Source: Streblospio benedicti (Eukaryota; Annelida; Polychaeta; Spionida; Spionidae). From it: a DNA stretch of 64,000 bases. Numbering within the stretch: position 1 is the stretch's first letter; the number at the start of each line of letters is the position of its first letter. Below the pieces are notes generated by a model. That model searched no databases and was not told where the DNA came from. It saw only the letters and a list, made by a program, of their open reading frames with translations. Below are positions 48,332 through 57,719 of this stretch, in pieces. The stretch covers positions 22,679,800 to 22,743,799 of the forward strand of contig CM032660.1 in the NCBI GenBank assembly GCA_019095985.1, written 5' to 3'. The translations under genes and the position numbers were made by a program.

Positions 48332-48741
48332 ACCCCGTCGCGCCGTCGCGGCGTGTCGTCTGCAACGTCCGGACCGACGACTCCACCGCCCAAGGGGGGG
48401 AGGAGGAGGAGGATAGCCACCGTAACGAGTTTCGGTGTCCGTACTGTACCACGACGCTGTCCTTCGTAAGGGATAGAGACCGCGTAAAACGCGCTAACTG
48501 CTGTTTTTCGGGGATTCATACTGCGAGACAGTGTTTGACGCGAATGGCGTCACGCGGGGAATGCTATTTTTGCGGGTGTGGGCTGGACGGTGAGGGTAAT
48601 TTACTTTGGAATGACGTGTTCAACGCCGAGGGACGTAGATTCCGGGTAAGGGAAAAGAGGGGGGTAGGCGCGTACGATGTGCTACCCAAACTGAAGTTAC
48701 CCCTGAAAGAACTAGCTGCCCATAGATACGCGACGTCATAA
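48332..48741 (+). CDS. Zinc-ribbon-like Cys-rich protein, start unresolved
   Basis: The frame follows a long T tract ending ATCTATTCCAG (48321-48331), a strong splice-acceptor signal, and runs to TAA at 48739-48741. It encodes an acidic linker (GGEEEEDS), then FRCPYCTTTL, ANCCFSGIH, RQCLTRM and ECYFCGCGLDGEGN. The CxxC pairs plus His/Cys in between would bind one or two zinc ions, as in small RING- or ribbon-type modules. It ends in a basic segment followed by LPKLKLPLKELAAHRY. It lies about 400 bp after the Kelch stop on the same strand, so shared transcription is plausible. AATAAA occurs at 48915, some 170 bp downstream. No family is recognised with confidence. Confidence 0.5.
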
Positions 48742-49002
48742 GTTTTTTTTGAAGAAGACGTGTATATATATATATATATATATTACTGTACGCTACTGGA
48801 GGCGTGCGATTTTTGCGCGTAAAGATGCCCAGTATATTTCGCTCTGTATAGGGTGTGACGTTTTGTAAAGATGCTGTATATATTTGTGAAAGATGTTAGG
48901 TGTTTATTACTACGAATAAAGAGCGTGAAAAAACGTTTCCGTATTACTTTGGGTAAAAAAGTGTGAAAGATGTTCTGTAATTACTACGAGTAAAAAAATT
49001 AA

Positions 49003-49372
49003 TAAGAAGTCAGTGTGACCGTGCGACCGTTATGAAAAAAAAGTATTTTATTCTCAGATCAGATTATAATCACAACAAACTTCACAAATTGTTTTCATAT
49101 CAGTTGATCGTAAAAGCGTGAAAATAAAAACGGTTTGAAAATAAATAAATATTAAGGCTAAAGTGATGCAGTGATATGTGTATGTGAAAAATAAGTGATG
49201 ATTTATGTTCAATATTTATTTAGATTTGCGATCAACAAAATATTTGTCGACACATTCCACAAGTTGTGTTGTTAATATTTCGTTCAATATTTGTGCGAGT
49301 GAAATGTTGCTACATTAGCACACTTCCTCGAAATAATGTAATGTCCGCTATTTCAACCTTTCATACTTACGT
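49003..49372 (+). repeat. Internal repeat E, copy 2
   Basis: Direct copy of 40330-40705 located just downstream of the zinc-ribbon-like ORF. It shows that arm-proximal sequence was duplicated into the gene block. Confidence 0.75.
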
Positions 49373-50165
49373 ATAAACATGAATAGTTATTAGTTGTTGG
49401 TAGTGTTTTTGTAAAGATGTATGTATATATATATAACTGTATATTACTACGAATAAAAAAAAAAAAGAAGTCTTGAGGATTGTCAGTATTGACGAATAAA
49501 AAAAAAAAAAAACGTGTTTTGTGTAAAGATCTCTTGTATATATAAAAAAAAAAAAAAAAAAAAAAAACGTGTTTTTTGTAAAGATGTATTTGTAAAGATG
49601 TATATATATATATATATTACTAAAAAAAAAAAAAAGAATGAGAAGTTTTGTCAGTATTGACAAGAATAAAAAAAAAAAAAAAAAAAAAAAAGATCTCTTG
49701 TATATATATTAGATTGTCAGTATTACCATGTATAAAAAAAAAAAAACGTGTTTTTGTAAAGATGTATGTATATATATATATATATACTGGAACGCATGAA
49801 GTTTTTAATGAACTGTATATATTACTACGAATAAAAGTGTGAAAAAACATTCGTTTTCTCTAATTTCTCGTAGAATAGGCTTATAAAAGTTTGGGCTGAA
49901 CGATGTCTAAATTTTTACGTATATAGAGGGATGTCTAGAATATAAAGACCTCCCCTTTCCTTTTAAGATACCCCATTGAGGATTGTCAGTATTGACAAGA
50001 ATAAAAAAAAAACGTGTTTTGTGTAAAGATCTCTTGTATATATTAGATTGTCAGTATTACAAAAATAAAAAAAAAAAAAAAAGAAACGTAAAAATATGTA
50101 TATATATATATATTACTGGAACGTGTGAAGTTTTTAATGAACTGTATATATTACTACGAATAAAA
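49373..50165. repeat. AT-rich region of A runs and TGTATATATATA units
   Basis: Repeated words TAAAGATGTATATATATATA, ATTACTACGAATAAAA and TTGTCAGTATTGACAAGAAT separated by long A runs. AATAAA appears many times, as in a tandemly reduplicated 3' untranslated region. The open frames across it are low complexity. Confidence 0.7.
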
Positions 50166-51239
50166 GTGTGAAAAAACATTCGTTTTCTCTAATTTCTCGT
50201 AGAATAGGCTTATAAAAGTTTGGGCTGAACGATGTCTAAATTTTTACGTATATAGAGGGATGTCTAGAATATAAAGACCTCCCCTTTCCTTTTTTTAGAT
50301 ACCCCATTGAGGATTTATAAATTATTAACCTCGGGTTTTAGGCTTTAGATAAAAAAATTTTAATAAAGATAGGGGGGTATAAACGCGAACATAAATCCCC
50401 TGGGTTTTTTTTTTTTTATTTAAATACAAAAACACACGTATAGATATAAGCGTATAAACAAGACGTAATTACAATTTTTTATCATACATAGATAAAAGCG
50501 TATACACACACAAGCAAGAGAGGTAATTACAATTTTTAAATACGTTAAAACACAAGACGTAATTACAATTTTTTTTTTACAATGACACGAATAGATCTAC
50601 TCATTCTACCTACACAAAACTAGTCAATCTTTAGTTTCTTTTTTAATATGCAGTCTCTGCGGGTCAGTAGTAGTCGGTGTGAAAAAACATTCGTTTTCTC
50701 TAATTTCTCGTAGAATAGGCTTATAAAAGTTTGGGCTGAACGATGTCTAAATTTTTACGTATATAGAGGGATGTCTAGAATATAAAGACCTCCCCTTTCC
50801 TTTTAAGATACCCCAGCGTTTACTATAAATTATTAACCTCGGGGTTTTAGGCTTTAGATAACGTATTTATAGGGGGTTAGATAGGGAGGGGGCTTGAACA
50901 GAAAACGCGAACGCAAATCCCCTGGGTTTTTTTTTTTTTTTTTATTAAATACAAAAACACACGTATAGATATAAGCGTATAAACAAGACGTAATTACAAT
51001 TTTTTATCATACATAGATAAAAGCGTATACACACACAAGCGAGAGAGGTAATTACAATTTTTAAATACGTTAAAACACAAGACGTAATTACAATTTTTTT
51101 TTTTTTTTTTTTTTTTTACAATGACACGAATAGATCTACTCATTCTACCTACACAAAACTAGTCACTTTATTCTACCTACACAAAACTAGTCAATCTTTA
51201 GTTTCTTTTTTAATATACAGTCTCTGCGGGTCAGTAGTA
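50166..51239. repeat. Tandem duplication of the PC4-like gene's 3' end
   Basis: Unit 1 (50166-50676) and unit 2 (50677-51239) share GTGTGAAAAAACATTCG, GTTTGGGCTGAACGATG, the TAGGCTTTAGAT block, GACGTAATTACAATTTTTT and TCTGCGGGTCAGTAGTAGTC. A shorter third piece starts at 49837. The last word of each unit is the complement of the final codons and stop of the minus-strand gene at 51231-51950, so the duplicated unit includes that gene's tail. Unit 2 also has a small internal doubling (ACACAAAACTAGTCA). Confidence 0.85.
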
Positions 51240-51950
51240 GTCGGTGACGAGTTTTTCGCGTAGGGTCTCGCGAAGACGGTCGTCGTGACGAACGATAATA
51301 TACTCCAGCGTCGCTCTCGGGACACTTTCCAGCACGTAGGAGCGCTCCATGGCAGCCTGAGCGAGACGTACCGCGAAGTATTCGGGCGGTACCGTCACGT
51401 TACCCACCGCCTCCGCGACGGTGTCGGGGGAGCCCGTGAGGTAGACGAGATCACGCTGGGACGGCTGAGCGTTGGTGCACCCCTCGCAAAGACGTTTTAT
51501 TTCCTCCTTAGCGGACTCGGCCAGGATGCCGGCGTACGTCTCGGTGCCCAGTTTAACTTCATCGTCCTCGGTGATGACGCTGTCGTCGGTGGCGGCGAGT
51601 CGTAGGAGCTCGGCAAAGTCTCCCCAGGCCCACACCGTGGTGCCGTTCTTCGTGGGATATAGACCGCTCCAGGCTCTCACGTGGAAGTATGTCCTATTGT
51701 TAAAGACACTCACGCTAGCGCGCACGTCGCCGGACGGTATCTTCTCCAGAACCCAGTCCTTCTCATCGGCCTCTCGGAAAGCAGCGTCGAGCTCGTCGCG
51801 ACGCCTTACCAGCTCCCTCCAGCCCACCTCGCTCACGACGATGGTCTTGTCCGGTTTGTAGGGGTTTCCGAGGATGCGGTACCCCTCGGGCACTTTGGTC
51901 ACGGTGCGAGTGGTAGACGCCGCGGGTCTCGGTTGATGCGTGTCTGACAT
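51231..51950 (-). CDS. PC4-like (ssDNA-binding coactivator fold) protein
   Basis: 239 codons, ATG to TGA, uninterrupted. Residues about 82-117 (FNNRTYFHVRAW, then YPTKNGTTVWAW and DFAELLRL) match the PC4/p15 pattern of a strand carrying a HVR/DIR motif, a glycine loop PTKxG and a W..L helix. Residues 24-48 (YRILGNPYKPDK, VVSEVGWRELV) could be a second, weaker half, and the rest is helical and charged. PC4 folds bind single-stranded DNA and act in transcription or replication; that role here is inferred. GC is well above the flanking repeats. A TATA box lies 37 bp upstream of the ATG, with an iterated motif array behind it. AATAAA on the minus strand (about 51165-51170) follows the stop. Similar PC4-type ORFs are, as I recall, common in invertebrate mobile and viral DNA, but this was not checked. 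Confidence 0.6.
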   Translation of the reverse strand: MSDTHQPRPAASTTRTVTKVPEGYRILGNPYKPDKTIVVSEVGWRELVRRRDELDAAFREADEKDWVLEKIPSGDVRASVSVFNNRTYFHVRAWSGLYPTKNGTTVWAWGDFAELLRLAATDDSVITEDDEVKLGTETYAGILAESAKEEIKRLCEGCTNAQPSQRDLVYLTGSPDTVAEAVGNVTVPPEYFAVRLAQAAMERSYVLESVPRATLEYIIVRHDDRLRETLREKLVTDYY

Positions 51951-51986
51951 TTTCGCGAATGGTAGACGTTGACGGTCTCCCTCCGG

Positions 51987-51993
51987 TTATATA
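51987..51993 (-). promoter_or_regulatory. TATA box of the PC4-like gene
   Basis: On the minus strand the sequence reads CTCTATATAACCGGAGG. TATATAA ends 37 bp before the ATG at 51950, so transcription would start nearly at the ATG, giving a very short leader. Compact TATA promoters of this sort are common in viral and mobile-element genes. Confidence 0.6.
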
Positions 51994-52004
51994 GAGACCT
52001 GTCA

Positions 52005-52215
52005 AGCGGTTGATTAATGGCTTCTTACGTATAGCTCCAGGTGCCCATCGGCTGACGCGCGACGTGTGATTAATGGCTTTTTACGCGTGGCTCCAGGTGC
52101 TCATCGGCTGGGGTCGACGTGTGATTAATGACTTCTCACGTATGCGGCTAGCGACTCGACAGGTGTGATTTACGGCTTTTTACGTATAGCACCGCTCATC
52201 GGTGAGCTGTAGCCT
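52005..52215 (+). promoter_or_regulatory. Iterated TGATTAATGGC motif array, central
   Basis: Four copies start near 52011, 52066, 52122 and 52165 (the last with TGATTTACGGC), each followed by T-rich CTT(T/C)TTACG and often TATAGCTCCAGGTG. Spacing is about 43-56 bp. They lie just upstream of the TATA box of the minus-strand PC4-like gene. The block ends ACGTATAGCACCGCTCATCG, which also occurs in the right arm at about 55516. This is the only place outside the arms where the arrangement is seen. Confidence 0.55.
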
Positions 52216-52395
52216 CCAGCTGTCGCCCTCTCAAAGAGTTAACCAGCCCGTTTCGTCTTTTTTCCGGGGCTTTTTATTTTCTATCTTTCTCGAAGTCTTT
52301 TTACTCTCTATTTTATTTTCCGTCTTTTTCTCTACGGGACACTTTTTTCAGTCTTTTTATTCTCTACGGGGCTTTTTTTTCAGTCTTTTCATTCT

Positions 52396-52806
52396 CTAGG
52401 TGGAGGGGAAAAGATCGTTGGTGTCCTCCTCCTCCTCCTCCTCCTCCTCCTCCTCCTCCTCCTCCTCCTCCTCCTCCCTCCCCCTCCGATGACTGGTAGT
52501 ATGCGGGTGTCGTGAGCCACCTCGGTCACGTAGCGTTTTGGCGGGGTCATCGACTCTCTCATCGCCGAGGAGGTATCGCGCGGCGTTGACCACGTCGCTG
52601 CCGGGGATCGGTGTGTCCGTATAGCGGTTTACGATCTCGCCGCGTCGGTTCCACTCCATCACAGTGCTGAGGTGGTGAACCAGGCGCGTACCCCGCTCTC
52701 TAAGACTCGCGGGAAGAGCCTCGACGACGTCGTCGACCGTCAAAGGCGAGCTGTCCCGAGGCGGGGTCCGGCGGGCGCGCTTCTCGGTTCTAGAATGCAC
52801 CGTCAC
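52396..52806 (-). CDS. Small protein with acidic tail, start unresolved
   Basis: The minus-strand frame carries a basic N-terminal part (RTEKRARRTPPRD), then a compact helical segment LTVDDVVEALPASLRERGTR with LVHHLSTVMEW and EIVNRYTDTPIPGSDVVNAA, then about 17 glutamates encoded by a GAG repeat and the end DTNDLFPST. The first in-frame ATG is deep in the protein (residue 50 of this frame), so an upstream exon or another initiation is needed; TTCTAG just inside the 5' side could be an acceptor. The W...GE...IPGS.VV pattern resembles a domain I recall from other mobile-element hypotheticals, but I cannot name it. It is upstream of and on the same strand as the PC4-like gene. Confidence 0.4.
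   Translation of the reverse strand: MTVHSRTEKRARRTPPRDSSPLTVDDVVEALPASLRERGTRLVHHLSTVMEWNRRGEIVNRYTDTPIPGSDVVNAARYLLGDERVDDPAKTLRDRGGSRHPHTTSHRRGREEEEEEEEEEEEEEEEEDTNDLFPST
52424..52477. repeat. CTC trinucleotide repeat (poly-Glu coding on minus)
   Basis: About 18 CTC units, read on the minus strand as GAG/glutamate within the ORF at 52396-52806. Length is likely to vary between alleles. Confidence 0.9.
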
Positions 52807-52900
52807 CGCGAAATACCGTTACGACTCCTTTGTACGGTGCGCTTCTCGGTTCTAGAATGCACCGTCACCGCGAAATACCGTTACGACTCCTTTGTACCGT
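52777..52900. repeat. Two-unit tandem repeat, 62-bp period
   Basis: GCGCTTCTCGGTTCTAGAAT onward to CGACTCCTTTGTAC is repeated exactly twice, at the 5' side of the small minus-strand ORF. The near-perfect match indicates a recent duplication. Confidence 0.9.
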
Positions 52901-52967
52901 CGCAGAAATACGATAATTTCCGTGTTACCTACAAAATAAAGTTAAATAAATAAGGTTTGTTTTCGCA

Positions 52968-54370
52968 CGTTAAAATTTAAACCGATAAAATTTGATAAAT
53001 ATTACAGTTATATGGCAGGGGACGTGGGACCGGCAATTCTTAATTTAATGAATTACTCAATTAACTATTGATGATTCTTAATTTATAGAATTGACCGCAA
53101 TTCTTAATTTAATGGATAAGTCGATAATACGCGCGCGTTGTGTTTTTAACTCTTGCACACGGTTTATTAAGCTGTTGCACGGTTATTTAAGATTTTTTTC
53201 TTTCTTAACGAATCAGTCAAAATATTTTTGTAAATAACTAAGCTTGTCGATAATCGATATTTGGAAGACAGCCGTAATCACGCTGCTGTCTATAATACAC
53301 GTTATTGTATCATGTCCAGAATTTAAGTCTGATACGCCCTATAAACTACGAGACGGGGTTTTTTTTTTTTTTTTTTTCGGCATATTTTATTAGTTGGAAT
53401 TTGAAGGCAGACGTTATGAAATAGTTTTTTTTTTAAAAAACGGCGTCTTACCCTATCGCATCGCTGTTCACACCTGCGAGGTAGTCGTAACCGATTCTAA
53501 ATTACAAAACTTACCCCGTTATTTCAAAATAAAAACCGGGATTTAAACATCATATAACGGGGTGGGATTTGGGTGTAAAAAGACGAAATTTTGTAAGCGA
53601 GAATGTATAGATTAAAAAAAAAACGCTTGATGAAATTATAAGCGACGTTTACCCATATGAGTCGCCGATGATTACAAAAGTATTTGAGGTGCGGAAGTTA
53701 CGGTTTCCGCACTATAATCCGTATCGATATTTAAACGGTGATTTACCGTCTCAACTGTCTCAACCCCGAGGGTTTGAAGAAAAGGCGCTGGGTCTCTCTC
53801 AGACCGGGTTAAAGGGGAACGTTATGATATAGTTTTTTTTTTTTTAAACGACATTTTACCCTAGCCGCGTCGACCCCTGCGAGGAAAGTCGTTTTTATTA
53901 ACCGATTTTAAATTACAAAACTTACGCCGTTATTTCGAAAAAATAAGATAGGGTTTAAACGTCGTATAACGGAACTGTATTGAGATATAAAGACGAAATT
54001 CTGTAAAACGAGAATGTATAGATTAAAAAATCGCTTTGTGGAATGGTAAGCGTAAACGTTTACCCTCCGAGGCGCGGCGACGCGTGGCGAGTGTTTTTTT
54101 TTCTTTAGAGAATATTTGCGTCGCTTTCCTTTACGAAAGCGAAATAAAGAGGATGTCGGCTGCGTGTCTCTCAATTTTTCTGTGATGTCCCGGGCCACAC
54201 GTGTCGCTGGAATGGGTAAAAGTGACCTATTAGCTTAAACTACTGGCAGCTGCGTGAGTCAAGTGAGAGATTCTGGAAACGTAGATTTTTCGTTAAGTTT
54301 GTACTTTTTATAGAGATTCTGGAAACGTAGATTTTTTTTTTTTAAGTTCGTGCTTTGTATAGAGATTCTA
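52968..54370 (-). repeat. Right-side copies of the interior repeats
   Basis: 52968-53025 matches 41153-41215 in direct orientation (GATAAAATTTGATAAATATT). 53033-53140 is the inverse of the 43480-43670 repeat. 53330-53660 and 53690-54050 are inverted copies of repeat F, and 54050-54370 is the inverse of 41470-41820. The right side is therefore a mosaic, not a simple mirror of the left. Confidence 0.75.
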
Positions 54371-54399
54371 ATAAATATAAAGGTGCGTTTTCTCATTCT

Positions 54400-54595
54400 T
54401 TTCGATCTGTACGGAATAAAGATGTATACGTACGAGCCGATTGACAGTACTGCTCAAACTCCACAAACTAACCCAGACCGAGGGATGCCTGAGACTTCTG
54501 TGAGAAGCAGCAGCAGAGAGCAAAGCTCCGCTATAATCCCTACGGCATTAGAAAGTATGAGCAGCAGAAACAGGCTGAGCGGACGTGCGCAGAGA
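54400..54595. other. Unique segment of the right side
   Basis: A plus-strand open stretch (about 54420-54600) encodes a Ser/Thr/Arg-rich peptide including RSSSREQSSAIIP and SSRNRLSGRAQ. It is not matched on the left side and has no recognisable domain. Could be a short disordered protein or chance. Confidence 0.3.
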
Positions 54596-54714
54596 AATCC
54601 CTTAATATATATCTACTTTCAAACCGTTTTTTTTTTTCTCGAAATCAACTGATATGAAAGCTATTCAGAAATTTGTTGTGAGGCTGTAAATGAAAATACT
54701 TTTTTTTTTTAACG

Positions 54715-55145
54715 AAACGGGAACAAATTTCTGGCGTAAGTTTATTATAAAGAGGTTTCCCTCTTCGAGAAAACTGCGCGCCCCCCGGAAACTGTTTGGT
54801 CGAACCATTCGGTTTTAGAATCTTATGGGACGGATTACTCTCTTACCTCTTGCCTCAAATGCAAATGCAAATTTCATTTCTTAAATTTGGGATTTTTTTT
54901 GGAGCCATCCCGGCATTTCGCTCGGGCAGGTGTGGGAGGAGGAAGGGGGGTTTTTCCACCAGGCCTCCACCCCCAAGTTTTTTGTAACTTATTGCGAATT
55001 TTTAGTTGAAAAAATATTGAACCTTTAAATCAGGGGAACTCTCCTACCATTTTATATATATAAAAATGTACCATCGTTGAGAAAAATAGGGGTAAAAGGA
55101 AAAGAGATGTCTCAAAGAGCTCCGGTATTATAAATATTATTACTT
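54715..55145 (+). repeat. Internal repeat G, third copy in direct orientation
   Basis: Matches 44925-45330 (GGGAACAAATTTCTGGCGTA, GAGGTTTCCCTCTTCGAG, GAGCTCCGGTATTATAAATA). It is direct although it lies between inverted blocks, which shows internal rearrangement. Confidence 0.8.
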
Positions 55146-55329
55146 TCACATCAACTTTTTAAACTTGTTTTATGTGTTACTGAAAAGTAAAAAAGAAACC
55201 AATTTTTAAAAGAAAACAGAAACAGAAAATTAACCTGGTAATGAACGTTGATGAAACATTGTGACAGATGAAACATTGATGAGATGTCTTCTTCTCGTGT
55301 GAGCCAGTTCTATTGTAAATGGTGCTCAC

Positions 55330-56385
55330 GTGTCGCGTGCTCTAGCGACTCGCGGTCGACGTGTGATTAATGGCAGGTGTGATTTATGGCTTTTTATGGC
55401 TTTTTTATAACTCCGGGGCTCATCAGCTGGCGGGTCGGCGCGTGTCGTGTGATTAATGGCTTTTTACGTATAGGTCCAGGTGTCGGTGAGCGGACGGGTG
55501 GTGGTCTGCTTCTCACGTATAGCACCGCTCGCGTGTCGTGGCTACCGATCCGGTGCTCCGACGACGCCGGGGCTGACGTGCGAGCGATGTGACGGTCCCG
55601 GGCTTTATCGAGCACGGTACCGTCGGGCGTGCTCCGACGATCCCGGGGCTTTATCGAGCACGGTACCGTCGGGCGTGCTCCGGCGATCCCGGGGTTTATC
55701 GAGCACGGGTGCTCCGACCGGGTTTATCACCGCTCCCCGGCGACCCACGGGGTTTATCCGACCGCCGGTTTATCCGCCGGTTACGCGATGATCCCCGCCC
55801 GCCTTCCCCCGCCGTCTTTACGAGATCCCGCGATCCCCGGCGCCTTCCCGTCTTCGGCGCGGGCCCCACCGTTCCCATTGTCTTACACTCGCGCCCCGAC
55901 CGCCTTCCCCGCCGTCTTACGCGATGATCCCCGGCCGCCTTCCCCCGCCGTCTTACGAGACAATCCCCCGGGGCGATCCGGTCGACGGCGGCGATCCCCG
56001 GCCGCTTCACGCGCGACCCCCGGGGCGACGCCACCGTCTTACGACCCCAGTTGATACCTTCCTCACCGTCTTACAAGGCGACCCCCGGCCGCCTTCCCAG
56101 TCTTACAGTCCCCGTCTTACGAGGCGATCCCCGGCCGCCCGCCGCCTTCCCCGTCTTCCCCCGCCTCCGGCGCTCCCCCGCGCGCGCCTTCCCGTCTTAC
56201 GAGGCGATCCCCGGCCGCCCCGCCGTCTTACGACCCCGTCTTACAGCCTTCCCCGCGATCCCCGCCGTCGAGACCCCGCCTTCCTAGCCGCCTAGCCTCC
56301 GTCGACCCGCCACCCCGCCGCCGCCGCCGCCCGCCGCCCGCCGCCCAATTTCTTTTGAATGTTAATGAGTTAATCCTATAGCCCC
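55330..56385. repeat. Right GC-rich inverted arm
   Basis: Mirror image of 38814-40160, with motif units at 55361-55470, CGAGCACGGTACCGTCGGGC units at 55608-55720, GATCCCCGGCCGCC...TCTTACGA units at 55790-56260, a GCC-rich tract and the end CCTATAGCCCC. It is shorter than the left arm because repeat numbers differ. Confidence 0.85.
55361..55470 (+). promoter_or_regulatory. Iterated TGATTAATGGC motif array, right arm
   Basis: Three copies (near 55363, 55379 as GTGATTTATGGC, and 55449 with the full TGATTAATGGCTTTTTACG), followed by TATAGGTCCAGGTG. In the outward direction this corresponds to the left-arm array. Confidence 0.5.
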
Positions 56386-56640
56386 TTAATCGTTTTTACC
56401 TTATAACACAAGCGCGATTCGTCATAATGAATTTTCTCTTTAACATTGACCCTTTCAAGAAAAGCCATCTGTAATTATAAATAAACTGTCAGATAAGCAC
56501 GTATGTAGTTGTGTTTACATCTCACACGTCCATTCATATTTCATGCAATCATTATTGACCAATTTCAAGCGACGTCAGACGCGATCGGCGCGCAACATGG
56601 ACCCAAAAATATACCAGTCACAAAACATCGTGTATAGCAG

Positions 56641-56740
56641 NNNNNNNNNNNNNNNNNNNNNNNNNNNNNNNNNNNNNNNNNNNNNNNNNNNNNNNNNNNN
56701 NNNNNNNNNNNNNNNNNNNNNNNNNNNNNNNNNNNNNNNN
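56641..56740. other. Assembly gap (100 N)
   Basis: One hundred unknown bases, about 250 bp beyond the right end of the large element. The right junction itself is in resolved sequence. Confidence 1.
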
Positions 56741-57240
56741 TTTGTTATGTGGAAACATCAATTTGGGTTAAACTTACATTAGAATATGCGAAAACTTGGC
56801 CTGATATCCATCGCTTGGGTGTGATTTGATTTTGAGTTTTATTACAACCTTGTGTTCACGTCACATCTCATCCGGATTTAACCGCGCTGGATTAGATTAC
56901 GTCATCTCTTTCTGATTTCCCCTCTGCACCAATTGTCCATTAAGTCTAATCGAGTTTGAATCAAGTTTCTTTTGAGAATCACACAGAGAACTAAAATTTA
57001 GTTTCATTTCATAGTAATTCTTCGCTCAACTCCGCTTGTTGTACAAAGGCTATTAACTTTTGCCATTCGGAATGGTACGTTGCGCTACATTAGAACATAC
57101 GGGTGAAAGCATACCAATATGTTTGGATCCCATTCATTTCATAAGCTATTGAAAATACAAACTTATTGTAATGATGCTATCGTGTACAGTGTCAACTAGA
57201 GCATGCCTACTTACTATGGATTTAACGAGTTACATTGTAT
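56741..57240. other. Intergenic DNA, nothing supportable
   Basis: No gene, RNA or defined repeat was seen on either strand. Confidence 0.5.
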
Positions 57241-57412
57241 GTCAGTGTCACACAGGATTCCCCACAACGTATTGACATCAGATTAGCCAATCCGTCGAGA
57301 ATTTGACGGTTGTGCACTGGCTGGAGCTTCTTTTTTTGTAAACTTAATATGAAATTATTGGCATCGTATTGGCAGAGTACAAAGCAGAATGGGGGCTCAT
57401 GGGCGTCGCATT
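57240..57412. repeat. Dispersed repeat L, copy 2
   Basis: Partner of 30455-30650. The open frame starting inside it (57310-57714) has no recognisable domain and is not called. Confidence 0.65.
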
Positions 57413-57719
57413 GGTGGCTTATCAAAATCGATACTGCTGCCAGTTCTTCACCATGTAGCTGTGGAGTCGCTGCCGTCCAGCTGACGGTCAGGACAGGTGT
57501 AAAGTACCACTACGCTAAAATATTCCAAGGATACGATCCCACCCCCCATCCACTACTCTCAACTTCTGCTGACAATACACCACCAGTACGATCTCAACCA
57601 GACGTCACATCAGGAGCTTATCAAAAAAGGAATGACCACGTACTGAGCGTATTGTCCTACTGGAACATTTTGCAGTTTTTCAATAGGATTTCAGTACGCC
57701 ACCCCCGAATTTAGCCCAT

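Larger units (their letters stand above)
38814..56385. mobile_element. 17.6-kb TIR element carrying a Kelch gene, unclassified
   Basis: Both ends read GGGGCTATAGGATTAACTC inward, and TTAA lies immediately outside each (38810-38813; 56386-56389). The outer 1.1-1.35 kb are GC-rich inverted arms; the interior is AT-rich and holds four ORFs in a block at 46232-52806, flanked by shuffled direct and inverted repeats. TTAA ends are typical of piggyBac-type insertion, but piggyBac elements normally start CC(C/T) and no transposase is visible here. No polymerase, protein-primed replication gene, integrase, protease or capsid gene was recognised, so neither Polinton nor any known virus family can be assigned. 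It looks whole at both ends. Age is uncertain: the long uninterrupted Kelch frame suggests recent arrival or selection, while the arms have diverged by many indels. Confidence 0.7.

Noticed and set aside
55386-56295. Several overlapping 70-140-codon frames in the right arm
   Set aside because: Same repeat-derived sequence as the left arm, in different phases; no independent coding evidence.
38814-56385. Polinton/Maverick assignment
   Set aside because: Size and inverted ends fit, but no polymerase B, integrase, protease, ATPase or capsid signature was seen, and the flanks do not show a six-base duplication.
38814-56385. Integrated herpesvirus or poxvirus assignment
   Set aside because: Inverted GC-rich repeats and a Kelch gene are suggestive, but no core viral gene was recognised and the element is far smaller than such genomes.
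56543-56782. Open frame crossing 56641-56740
   Set aside because: It reads through an assembly gap.
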